A stretch of DNA of 27,549 bases from Saprospiraceae bacterium (GTDB lineage Bacteria > Bacteroidota > Bacteroidia > Chitinophagales > Saprospiraceae), in assembly GCA_016715405.1 (NCBI GenBank), contig JADKAE010000035.1:1-27549 (forward strand), written 5' to 3'. Both the position numbers and the translations under genes were made by a program. This document shows, piece after piece, positions 1 to 8,536 of the stretch (its first letter is position 1; every line of letters starts with the position of its first letter). Below the pieces are notes generated by a model. The model did no database searches. It was not told where the DNA came from and was given only the letters and a program-made list of their open reading frames with translations.

Positions 1-255
1 CAGCGCGATTCGGTTGTAAAAATACTGGCACTAGAAGCCGCTCCGCTCAAATACAACAGAGGGGTAGATGTCGGTTGGTCGATTCCGAAGAACTGGCAAA
101 GTGAACGGCTATGAGGTATATCGCAACATGAGCAGCCTGGAATCCAATATATCGGGTAATAATCAGTTTGTCACGGATCTCAATGGCACTGACGGCATTG
201 AATACGATTATTTCAACCGCGCATATTGGGATCAGCCGGAAGAAAAATATTTTCA
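1..255 (+). CDS. Giant T9SS surface protein A, piece 1 of 7 (5' end outside window): FN3 domain
   Basis: This is the leftmost visible part of a very large secreted protein that enters from upstream, so its start and signal peptide are not in the window. Frame 1 is open from base 1 and reads VDVGWSIP near 67-90. The frame then moves by +1 near 'ggcaaagtg' (about 97), and frame 2 continues as VNGYEVYRN, a typical fibronectin type III strand. It ends at a second frame change near the A5/T4 runs at 243-253. FN3 domains are beta-sandwich spacers common in secreted Bacteroidota proteins. The two frames join into one sensible FN3 domain only if single-base errors are assumed. An ATG at 68 is not a credible start because similarity begins before it. 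Confidence 0.6.
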
Positions 256-1587
256 CCTGTACAGATCACCCAAGGAACCTTCCCCAGCCTTCAACCAGTG
301 GAAAAGCTCAGCGCTACCGCAGCTTATAATGGTAATTCCAATTCCGTTATCATTAATTGGACGCATTGCACGGGTGATGTAAGCCTTTATACTGTAACCA
401 GAAACGAGGAAGTGATCGGCGTAGTCAACGCCGGAGATGAACTCAGCTTTGAGGACAACACCGGCAAACCCAGCCAGCAATACGTTTATTCCGTACGCGC
501 AGTTTTGCAGCAAGGTGTTAACCTGATGCTTTCTGCGCCCAGATCAGTTACAATCATATATCCCAAAGTGGCCAAACCACTTATCAATTTAACTTCATTA
601 CCTGATAGCAACGCTGTAGTGGTTACCTGGTCTTATAAAGGGCCTTACGTAGACGGTTACAGGATTTACAGGGATGATAACCTTATTGCTACTGTTGGAA
701 AAGACGTACTGGAGTATTTCGACATCGACGGTATTCCCGAAAGCCTGCACGAATATCAGGTAGTAGCACTACTCGACAGAATGGGCATGACCTTCCAGTC
801 GGAAGGCGCGACAAAAATAATTATGTACCCCAAAATCCGGATTGTTATAAACGAGATGGCCCAGATAAATAATGATTTGGGTAATGTCGACCTTATGTTC
901 AACTATTATGCCCGGGGAGTCGACAAATTTGAAGTAGGCTACCGGGTAATGGTAGGTTCTTTGGACACTACCATCATGTTAACCCTTAATTATTCCCAGC
1001 TCGAAAACCACAAAATGACCTTCCGCGATGAGTTGGCCTTGCCTGGGGTCATGGTACAATACCGAATAGCCGCTGTATCGGTACGCGACAACGTAGAATA
1101 TCGCTCCGATGATGTTGTTGTTACGGTGCCCTCATATCCCCGTCCGCCGCAGCCTACTGCATTTACAGCTACCGACGGTAGTTTTGAAAACCGGGTAGAA
1201 ATGGATTGGGCATTGCCTTTTGACGCTAATATCGACGGATTTGTCGTCATCAGAATGACAACCTCCGGCACCGACGGCAGTATTGTTCCGGCTGCGAATA
1301 TTGCCAACCTCGTTGCGATTGGTTCACCCGACGCATATGGAACGACCGATCTGGCTTACTTTATAGTAGAACGAGGCAAGCGTACTTTTGCAGATATCTT
1401 TAGCGAAATCGGAGACAACCCCTCTGCCAATTACCAATATATTGTAGCTTCTTTCAACGATGCTTACAGCAGTCGTTACTACTCGGATGGCCTCACGAAT
1501 AACGGGTATGCCGGTATTCAGCGGGAGACCTACAACCGGTTTAATTCCAGTTTGCCAATGCCTCCTTTGGATGGTCAGTTGCTTTAG
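226..1587 (+). CDS. Protein A, piece 2 of 7: several FN3 domains
   Basis: The genuine part of this frame runs from about 250 to about 1545. It carries at least four FN3-like domains, recognisable by repeated strand pairs such as VVVTWSYKG...VDGYRIYRDD, VMVQYRIAAVSV, and VEMDWALPFDANIDGFVVIR. Tyrosine/tryptophan core positions and the closing 'Y.V.AV' strands are well kept. These domains normally act as extracellular spacers or binding modules and have no catalytic residues. The first residues before about 250 and the last 14 before the stop at 1587 are out of frame. After about 1545 the message continues in frame 3 as FANASFGWSVALDG. The piece belongs to one gene with the pieces either side. 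Confidence 0.75.
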   Translation: MGSAGRKIFSPVQITQGTFPSLQPVEKLSATAAYNGNSNSVIINWTHCTGDVSLYTVTRNEEVIGVVNAGDELSFEDNTGKPSQQYVYSVRAVLQQGVNLMLSAPRSVTIIYPKVAKPLINLTSLPDSNAVVVTWSYKGPYVDGYRIYRDDNLIATVGKDVLEYFDIDGIPESLHEYQVVALLDRMGMTFQSEGATKIIMYPKIRIVINEMAQINNDLGNVDLMFNYYARGVDKFEVGYRVMVGSLDTTIMLTLNYSQLENHKMTFRDELALPGVMVQYRIAAVSVRDNVEYRSDDVVVTVPSYPRPPQPTAFTATDGSFENRVEMDWALPFDANIDGFVVIRMTTSGTDGSIVPAANIANLVAIGSPDAYGTTDLAYFIVERGKRTFADIFSEIGDNPSANYQYIVASFNDAYSSRYYSDGLTNNGYAGIQRETYNRFNSSLPMPPLDGQLL

Positions 1588-1952
1588 ACGGGAACAACGC
1601 CGTCGTAGGAGCGCCGTTACATACAATTGCGGGAGGAACGGGTCTTGCCGCTATCTTCCAAAAAACCGGAGATACCTGGGCAGTGAGATCTACTTATGGA
1701 TCCTGCTGCGATATTGGCGAATTCGGCAACGATGTCGATGTTTTCGGCAATCTGGTTGCCATCGGTTCGCCCGGAGCATACGGCGTTACCGATGCAGGTC
1801 GTATGGACTTGTTTGAATTTGACTTCTCTACGGGCGCCACACTCGATAATGACGCAATAAATGGCGGTGTTAACTTCGAACGCTTTGGCAGCGAAGTGGC
1901 CATCAACAATAATTACGCCTACGGCGTGCAAAAACAGCCGTTTATACGATGA
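1545..1952 (+). CDS. Protein A, piece 3 of 7: FG-GAP repeats, first part
   Basis: Frame 3 is open from just after a TAA near 1540 and reads FANASFGWSVALDG, then NNAVVGAPLH. This is the FG-GAP pattern (FG...V...G...VGAP), found as blades of integrin-like beta-propellers and often calcium-binding in secreted proteins. A second blade follows (FGNDVDVFGNLVAIGSP at about 1728-1772) and a third starts at FERFGSEVAINNNYAYG. The reading frame breaks at an A5 run (1930-1934). If one A is restored, the protein continues as KTAVYTMKRTGTTW in frame 2. A GTG at 1683 could be taken as a start, but the FG-GAP homology begins well upstream, so it is an internal codon. Confidence 0.6.
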   Translation, partial: FQFANASFGWSVALDGNNAVVGAPLHTIAGGTGLAAIFQKTGDTWAVRSTYGSCCDIGEFGNDVDVFGNLVAIGSPGAYGVTDAGRMDLFEFDFSTGATLDNDAINGGVNFERFGSEVAINNNYAYGVQKQPFIR

Positions 1953-3592
1953 AGAGGACGGGTACTACCTGGGCTGTCATTGATGGAGACGCGGTGGGAG
2001 GTAATACGATGGGCTACGTAGCGCTTGCTGCTTCAGATACTTACATCGTAGCAGGCGGCGCATCCGACTTAGTGGATACCCGTGGTTTTATCCACATGTA
2101 CAAAAGAACCGGAGACGTAGTGTCTTACGGCGCCGGCGGCGCCACCGGTACAACTGAGATCAAGGGAGAACAGGTAGGCGACAACTTTGGCGTGTCAGTG
2201 GATCTTACCAATGAGTACTTGGCTGTTGGCGCCGATGGCAAAGGCCCTGGCGCGGTTTATATATACCGCAATAACAACGGCGTATGGGAGCAGTCTCAAT
2301 TTATACCCGAACCGCCACTGCCCAACAACTCGATGGATGACCGGTTTGGCCGATCAGTAGCTATTAGCGGCGACTATCTGGTAGTTGGCGCACCCAACCA
2401 TGCCGTAGGCAACGTGGGTGGCTCCCAGGGTCTTGCATTTGTCTTCAAACGAAGTGGAACTACATTCGATTACGTCGACTTTGTCAATATTCCGGAAGGA
2501 CTGGGCATCTTCAACGACGACTTCGGCTATTCCGTAGACGTGACGTCCACGGATATATTAGTAGGCGCTCCATACCACGGCTCAACCGGTGCCGTGTGGT
2601 TCTACAGTACGAACCTCATTGAGGCCTGGCATATGAAAATGAATAACATCCAGGCTTCTGACGGAACATTCCCTAATAAGACCAGGGTTTCCTGGGAGTT
2701 TACCGGTAATCGCGACTATATTTCAGGTTTTACTGTCTATCGCGACGACGTGAAAATCGCCACAGCTAATCCAAGTGACAGTTTTGTGGACGATGTGGAC
2801 GGCGTACCCGGCAGAGAATATGTGTATACGGTTAAAGTGTTGGTTGATAACGAAGAATCGCTGGGCAAATCAGATGCCGGTTATCGGCGGGGCGCCGGCG
2901 TTTTCGAAGGCGATGTCTTCACAGTTGTGGGCAGCGCCCCCGTACCTGGCGTAACGATCACAGCTACCAGCATCGTCGACGGAGAAAGGTATGAATACGT
3001 TGGGACCACTAACAACAACGGCCATTTCTATATCAGCGGCGTTTATTTTGGTACGGAAGTCGCCAATTACACCTTAACTGCTTCTTACGATGACCACGAC
3101 TTTGTCACCAATCCGATCAATGTGGATATTTCGCCGGAAAACCCGGTAAAATCAAATCTGTTCTTTTTTGATCGTACAGCCTATATCATTTCTGGTTATG
3201 TAAGGTTAAAGGATGTAATCTGTGGTATTGACAGCGTACAAGTTCGGGCGATTTCAACATTTGATAATAGCCAAACTTCAGAGGTTTCGGGTTACACGGA
3301 CGAAGATGGTTTTTATAGCCTGGTGGTCAAACCCAGCGAACCAGGCCTGATGGAAATCAGGGTGGAGATCAGTTCTTTCCATGTAGAAGGAAATGCTTCA
3401 TTTGGACAAACGAACGCTCAGGTTGACACCATCCAGCATCTATTTGTTGCAGATGCGCCTACTGTCTTTACGTCGTTTGCCAGCTTCCCTCAAATACATT
3501 TATCAATTTCAACGACACGCTTACCTATGAAGTTGAAATGTTTGTCACTACGGTCTGTGGTGGCCCTGCTGCTTCAGCCAACTTTAAAATAG
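1949..3592 (+). CDS. Protein A, piece 4 of 7: FG-GAP propeller, FN3, carboxypeptidase-regulatory-like domains
   Basis: The true frame runs from about 1935 to about 3487. It completes the FG-GAP propeller: DNFGVSVDLTNEYLAVGA, DRFGRSVAISGDYLVVGAP and DDFGYSVDVTSTDILVGAP mark successive blades up to about 2610. An FN3 domain follows (RVSWEFTG...ISGFTVYRDD, about 2640-2880). Two beta-sandwich segments come next at about 2900-3380, with the pattern 'G.V....APVPGVTITAT...T.NNGHFYISGV' and 'YTDEDGFYSLVV'. This is typical of carboxypeptidase regulatory-like (CnaB-related) domains. The last 35 or so residues before 3592 are out of frame; the message continues in frame 1 as PSNTFINFNDTLTYEVEMFV. A two-propeller reading cannot be excluded because blade counting across a break is uncertain. 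Confidence 0.8.
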   Translation: MKRTGTTWAVIDGDAVGGNTMGYVALAASDTYIVAGGASDLVDTRGFIHMYKRTGDVVSYGAGGATGTTEIKGEQVGDNFGVSVDLTNEYLAVGADGKGPGAVYIYRNNNGVWEQSQFIPEPPLPNNSMDDRFGRSVAISGDYLVVGAPNHAVGNVGGSQGLAFVFKRSGTTFDYVDFVNIPEGLGIFNDDFGYSVDVTSTDILVGAPYHGSTGAVWFYSTNLIEAWHMKMNNIQASDGTFPNKTRVSWEFTGNRDYISGFTVYRDDVKIATANPSDSFVDDVDGVPGREYVYTVKVLVDNEESLGKSDAGYRRGAGVFEGDVFTVVGSAPVPGVTITATSIVDGERYEYVGTTNNNGHFYISGVYFGTEVANYTLTASYDDHDFVTNPINVDISPENPVKSNLFFFDRTAYIISGYVRLKDVICGIDSVQVRAISTFDNSQTSEVSGYTDEDGFYSLVVKPSEPGLMEIRVEISSFHVEGNASFGQTNAQVDTIQHLFVADAPTVFTSFASFPQIHLSISTTRLPMKLKCLSLRSVVALLLQPTLK

Positions 3593-6500
3593 AGGCGAGC
3601 ACGCGCGACGGCTGTTATCAAAAAATATTTACGACCGACATAACAGCTAAAGTAAAAGCTAAACTGCCTCCACTTGACGATATTATTATTACGATGAAAG
3701 ATGTAACGCCCGCCATCGTGCAAAACATCCTCATCGTCGATTATCTGCGTTACAGACCCAATACGCTGGATCTGAAAACTATTCATGCAGATAATTACAG
3801 GATGAACTTTACGGAGGAAGAACTTGATTCAGCTACCTTGCAGCGCATGGTTTATCACAAACCGCCTGCCATCAGCCTGCAAGGGGGATCAGCATATCTA
3901 TGCGACGACCCGGCTAATCCTGCTATTATTCAGCAAGGTCAGGCATACTCGTTGCAATTTGCCGTAGAAGAACTTCACGGCATCGATATCTGTAGCGTTG
4001 ATGAAGGATATCTGATCATTAACAACTCAGCAGCCATAAATAATAGGGATACACTGTACTACGATCCCGATCGAGGCGCCTTCCAACCGCACACCTTTGT
4101 TGCAGGTTCACCTAACCTGGTCTTCCCATTCCGCAAAGGGGTCGATATAAAATACTACTCTGCTATCGGCGATTTCCTCGGGGAGATCGTTATCCCGATC
4201 ATCGTTACCGGAGCAGCTCAGCTACCTGGGAGTGATGTCATCGTTGACCCACGCGACAATGGCCGTGTGCAGTATCCGCTCTACATCCTGCGCGACCCTA
4301 TGGGCGACGGAAGTACCAGTTCCCTTGAAGAGGGAACAACGATCAAGAAAAGCCTGACCACGGTTTCTAATTTTAAGGGACTTGGCGGACTTTCACTCGA
4401 TTTGAAATTCTCTATTTTCACAGTTGGCTTCTGGACACAGACCGATATCCTCGCCGGCGGCGGCTTTACCGACAACAGCACTTACGAGATAACGACTACT
4501 GTTCAACGAAATATCTCCACTTCCAGTACCTCCGACTTCGTCGGCCCAGACGCTGACGTTCTGGTAGGCTTGGGTATAGCTATGCAGTTGGGTATTGGCG
4601 AGGTCTTAGAATACGATGCCGACAGTTGCAAGATGGACAAGAGCAGGCAGTTTTCTATTTCTCCTGAAAAAATAAAAACCGACTGGTTGTATACGGTTGG
4701 TCAGATCAAACAGTTTATCAAAGAAAAAGTAGCGCTAAAAGATTCCATTGCCGCCGGCTCAGCAACTCTTATTATTAACAATGAGGTGTTGACAAAAGCG
4801 CAGGCGCTCGATCAACTTAGTACGGAAATTTTCAACTGGGAGGAAATTCTGAGATACCATAGTGTGAAATCGCTACCACATTATATGCTCTGTACAGAAA
4901 CGCCTTCCAGGCAAACGGTTCCGATCACTATTTCGAGTACGGCCAAAGCAAAAATCAGACAACTCACATCCGGCTTCTGTTCTCAGATCGGTGTTTATGT
5001 CACACAAGACAGTTTTGTTTTGAATGATAATATACTATGGACCAGCGACCTTGTGCAGAAGTACGAAAGTGCGGTAAAAGCTACTGACGATTTCTTTAAT
5101 GTGATTGATAACCTCGGTGATGTTTCGCCATCCGACCTGCAAAGTGTTATTAATAATTATATTAGCCCTGACTTCAGCGGCGCTACCGGAGAAGTTGAAA
5201 ACACTACATTCTCAGCAGGTGTCGATATTTCAAAAAGTACAACGGTAACGAAGACCCGTACCAGCACTTTCGAACAAAGAGGATACTTCAATCTGGATGC
5301 AAAACTTGGGGTTTATCTTGCAGCCAGAACCTCAGGGGGTTTTGGTTTGATCACAGAAATCAACGCAGCTGAAAACAAGGCTGGTTTGGCCATCAAACTG
5401 GAATACGAATGGGGTCAAAATAGAGAAACGACTACAGAAACGACGGTTACTTCCAGCTATACCCTCAGCGACAACGACCCGGGTGATCAATTTAGCGTAA
5501 CAGCTGTCAAGTCACGCGATCCAGGCCATTCGCCCTACTTCCAGTTGTTCGGCGGCCGAAGCAGCTGTCCGCCGGAACCGGGTACAATCTACCGCGACCA
5601 ATTTGATATCTCATTGATAGACCTGGAAACACAGGCTACTTTTGACGAGCAAACCCTGGTTAATCTGGATCCCGACGATTTGGCTACTTTCTGGGTGCAA
5701 CTCAACAACGGCAACCCATTTAATGAACAACGCGACTTTTACGTATACCTCGACGGCGCCAGCAATGCCAATGGTGGCGTTATACAGTTGAACGGCGTGT
5801 ATTTGGGCTCCAGCAACCAGGATGGCGGTGCAAGTATCACCTTCGTCAATCCTGATCAGCCCCTGATTCTTCCATTGACATTGTACCGCAGCCCGGCTTA
5901 CTACGAATATGAGAATATCAATATTCTTTTAAGGCCTTCGTGTACTGATAATGACCTGTTCTTGCTCGGTACCAGGGATACGGTGACGATCAATGCCTTC
6001 TTTGCTCACCCATGCAGCGATATTACTATTGCTTCACCGGGAGATGATTGGGTTATCAGCCGACGCAATCCTTTCGATCCGCAGAGCAGGGAAAATCTGA
6101 TTATCGAATTGAGAGATTACGACAGTAGTAACCCGCTTCTTCAGGAAATCTTCCTCGAGTACCGCCCCATCGGCGGAGGATCGGGTTGGAACCGCATTCC
6201 TACCCTGGAATTAGATCCCAACTACGTGGTAATTACCGATTCTTTAGCCAATTACGATGCCGCTAATTTTGGTCCGACCGACTACCCGCGATTCTTCTTT
6301 GTGTGGGATATTACAGAATTGTACGACAGGTATCCCGACGGCATTTACGAAATCAGGGCAGTAGCCTCTTGCGGCGCTACCGGTTTGATTTTCTCCAATG
6401 CCATCAGGGGGCAGATCCAACGCAATGCAGGCGGCGTCTTCGCCATTACTCAACCTGCCGATGGTATCTGGCAGCGCGGTGATGAGATCAGTATTCGCGT

Positions 6501-7146
6501 TAACAAAGAGATCAATTGTGCGAGGCTGAACGAAATGACCTTCGAAGTATTTGACCTCACTACACAAATGCCGGTGCCGGGTACGGTTGCCTGCTTCTAT
6601 GACAACAATACTTTGATTTTCCAGCCCACTGATATTTCGCTGCACGACGTCCACATTCTGCGTGCAACCGTTTATGACCTTATCGATGAGACTGGAAACC
6701 ACTACTTCCTGGATACTTTAGTATGGGATTTCAAAGTAATCTACAGGGATATCTATGTAGGTCTCGACGAGTTGAATATTACCGTATATCAGGGAACAAT
6801 CAACAACCTGGGGACTACGCTTTATAGCAACCAGGGGGTTGGCGCATTGCAATACGAAACCGAATTTGTAGGCGCTTATCCATGGCTGATGGCATTGCCC
6901 GCTACCGGCGTAGTGCCTGCTACAGGCGGACTGCCTATCAATTTTAAGATTAATTCCAACAACCTGCCGCTGGGCGATACAACTGCAACTGTTCTTGTGC
7001 GTTCGCTTGAACTCAACGGTGGAGTGGATACGATCCGGATCAATGTAAAAGTATTGGCTAAACCGCCATATTGGGTGTTTGATCCCAACCAGTATTCGTC
7101 TACAATGACGGTATACGCCAATTTTGCTCTTTACAGATGCACCTAA
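3538..7146 (+). CDS. Protein A, piece 5 of 7: large unnamed module, Ig-like and BACON-like domains
   Basis: The true frame extends from about 3487 to about 7128. Residue numbers count from the ATG at 3538, which is internal and not a real start. Residues about 230-700 form a large module with LRDPMGDGS at 251, FVGPDADVLVG at 334, two Ser/Thr-rich alternating segments (about 320-333 and 565-660), LSDNDPGDQFSV near 643 and GGRSSCPPEPGT at 672. I recognise it as recurring in giant secreted proteins but cannot give it a family name. Residues about 965-1068 look like an Ig-like Big_5-type domain (LIFQPTDISLHD...DETGN). Residues about 1072-1176 look BACON-like (PWLMALPATG...LPLGD), a family often linked to carbohydrate binding. 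The last residues begin the first CRGV module and run out of frame at the TAA ending 7146. Confidence 0.85.
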   Translation: MFVTTVCGGPAASANFKIEASTRDGCYQKIFTTDITAKVKAKLPPLDDIIITMKDVTPAIVQNILIVDYLRYRPNTLDLKTIHADNYRMNFTEEELDSATLQRMVYHKPPAISLQGGSAYLCDDPANPAIIQQGQAYSLQFAVEELHGIDICSVDEGYLIINNSAAINNRDTLYYDPDRGAFQPHTFVAGSPNLVFPFRKGVDIKYYSAIGDFLGEIVIPIIVTGAAQLPGSDVIVDPRDNGRVQYPLYILRDPMGDGSTSSLEEGTTIKKSLTTVSNFKGLGGLSLDLKFSIFTVGFWTQTDILAGGGFTDNSTYEITTTVQRNISTSSTSDFVGPDADVLVGLGIAMQLGIGEVLEYDADSCKMDKSRQFSISPEKIKTDWLYTVGQIKQFIKEKVALKDSIAAGSATLIINNEVLTKAQALDQLSTEIFNWEEILRYHSVKSLPHYMLCTETPSRQTVPITISSTAKAKIRQLTSGFCSQIGVYVTQDSFVLNDNILWTSDLVQKYESAVKATDDFFNVIDNLGDVSPSDLQSVINNYISPDFSGATGEVENTTFSAGVDISKSTTVTKTRTSTFEQRGYFNLDAKLGVYLAARTSGGFGLITEINAAENKAGLAIKLEYEWGQNRETTTETTVTSSYTLSDNDPGDQFSVTAVKSRDPGHSPYFQLFGGRSSCPPEPGTIYRDQFDISLIDLETQATFDEQTLVNLDPDDLATFWVQLNNGNPFNEQRDFYVYLDGASNANGGVIQLNGVYLGSSNQDGGASITFVNPDQPLILPLTLYRSPAYYEYENINILLRPSCTDNDLFLLGTRDTVTINAFFAHPCSDITIASPGDDWVISRRNPFDPQSRENLIIELRDYDSSNPLLQEIFLEYRPIGGGSGWNRIPTLELDPNYVVITDSLANYDAANFGPTDYPRFFFVWDITELYDRYPDGIYEIRAVASCGATGLIFSNAIRGQIQRNAGGVFAITQPADGIWQRGDEISIRVNKEINCARLNEMTFEVFDLTTQMPVPGTVACFYDNNTLIFQPTDISLHDVHILRATVYDLIDETGNHYFLDTLVWDFKVIYRDIYVGLDELNITVYQGTINNLGTTLYSNQGVGALQYETEFVGAYPWLMALPATGVVPATGGLPINFKINSNNLPLGDTTATVLVRSLELNGGVDTIRINVKVLAKPPYWVFDPNQYSSTMTVYANFALYRCT

Positions 7147-7186
7147 TGTTATTTCACAAGATACAATGGACATCATCAGCGCTTGA

Positions 7187-8536
7187 TTGGTAATTTTCCG
7201 AGGCGTGGCGCGTATCAATAAAACCTCCAATAACAGGTACCTGGTTAATATGTCGGTATATGGCGACGTGGGCGACAACGGAAAACATGTTACCTTCCGC
7301 GTCTGGGATGCCAACGAAGGTAAAGAATACGATGCCTTCCCCTCTTCTGTTGATTCCGTATTCTTCAGTCAGAATGCAATCGTAGGTACTATCATCGCAC
7401 CGGAATTATTACTGATCGAGAAGGACATCCACGTCGCACGGTATATTCCGCTCAACGGCGACGGCAGGTGGACCTGGTTCTCGCTCAACAGCGAGGAAGA
7501 CGCTATGAATGTCAACAGTATTCTGCGCGCGATCAAAGATCCGCGCAATGGCGACGTCATCAAAACCGACGTCACTTCTGCCGGTTACCTGGATAGCGTA
7601 GGCTGGATCAGCCTCAACGGACTCAGCTTAATGACGGTCGAAAACGGCTACCTCATCTATTTGAATGGCCCTGATGATACTTTGCGTATTACCGGCGCCA
7701 ATGCTACCTACAACGTTATTCCATTAGCTTCAGGATGGAACCTGGTAGGATATCCGCTACAATCGAAAGAACCCATCAACTCGGTGCTGAATATAAGCTC
7801 GGTATCCGATGGTGACTTTATCAAAACGGTAGCTCAAGATCCTACTCACCCCGGTCTTTCACCTAACATGCAGGCCCAGTACTTTGGCGGCTCATGGATT
7901 ACCGGCGGCGGTTCGGGTATGGAACTCATGCGGCCTAACTTTGCCTACCAGATTCGGGTGGCTAACAGCGGCATCTTGTTCTACCCCGGCGCAACTATCC
8001 CGCTTGTGGAATACGAAGACGGTTCGAGTGATATTCAAAGCCTGTCTGCCGATTGCGACCCGAATGATCCGGCTACCTGGATGGTCGTGCCTGGAGAGTT
8101 TGCCAACAACATGATCGTTACCGGTCTGCTGGAAATCGATGGCAATTTGTCTGCCGATCCCAACGACAAGGTAGCTGCTTTTGTCAACGGCCAGTGCCGA
8201 GGTGTATCTCCGCTCTATTACGTGGAAGTACTCGACAAATACTTCGTCACGCTGTTCATCTACGGCAATTCTTCCGGTGAACAAGTAGAGATCAGGTTGT
8301 ACGACGCCAGCGACGACCGCTTGTATTTCAACATCGAAAACTTCACCTTCCAGAGCAACGGTCTGGTGGGCAACTTTGGAGCGCCATATACTTTCCGCAA
8401 CAAGCAATTCTCTGCCAGCTACCAACTCGAACACGTAGCGTGTGAAGAGGACGCTTCCGGATTGGCGCAGGTGACCATGGTGGATGGTCTTAGAGCCTCC
8501 TTACCAGTACCTCTGGAGCAACGGAGAGATGGGTGA
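7187..8536 (+). CDS. Protein A, piece 6 of 7: two CRGV modules around a GWNLVGYPLQ repeat pair
   Basis: Frame 2 already encodes protein from about 7127 (FTDAPNVISQDTMDIISA). It meets a TGA at 7184 which disappears if one T is removed near 7183 and one near 7196, giving ALIGNFRGVARINKTS. The TTG at 7187 is therefore not a start. The piece holds the rest of CRGV module 1, then two related domains: WTWFSLN...GDVIKT...GYLIYL and GWNLVGYPLQ...GDFIKTV...YQIRV. CRGV module 2 follows at about 8060-8390 (NMIVTGLLEIDG, KVAAFVNGQCRGV, YFVTLFIYG). It ends in the start of a SprB-like repeat. An extra base near 8491 shifts the frame to 3, where the repeat continues as EPPYQYLWSNG. Confidence 0.8.
   Translation: MVIFRGVARINKTSNNRYLVNMSVYGDVGDNGKHVTFRVWDANEGKEYDAFPSSVDSVFFSQNAIVGTIIAPELLLIEKDIHVARYIPLNGDGRWTWFSLNSEEDAMNVNSILRAIKDPRNGDVIKTDVTSAGYLDSVGWISLNGLSLMTVENGYLIYLNGPDDTLRITGANATYNVIPLASGWNLVGYPLQSKEPINSVLNISSVSDGDFIKTVAQDPTHPGLSPNMQAQYFGGSWITGGGSGMELMRPNFAYQIRVANSGILFYPGATIPLVEYEDGSSDIQSLSADCDPNDPATWMVVPGEFANNMIVTGLLEIDGNLSADPNDKVAAFVNGQCRGVSPLYYVEVLDKYFVTLFIYGNSSGEQVEIRLYDASDDRLYFNIENFTFQSNGLVGNFGAPYTFRNKQFSASYQLEHVACEEDASGLAQVTMVDGLRASLPVPLEQRRDG

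Noticed and set aside
4480..5480. Aerolysin-like pore-forming domain
   Set aside because: The alternating Ser/Thr strands are suggestive but no diagnostic motif is visible; calling it a toxin would be unsupported.
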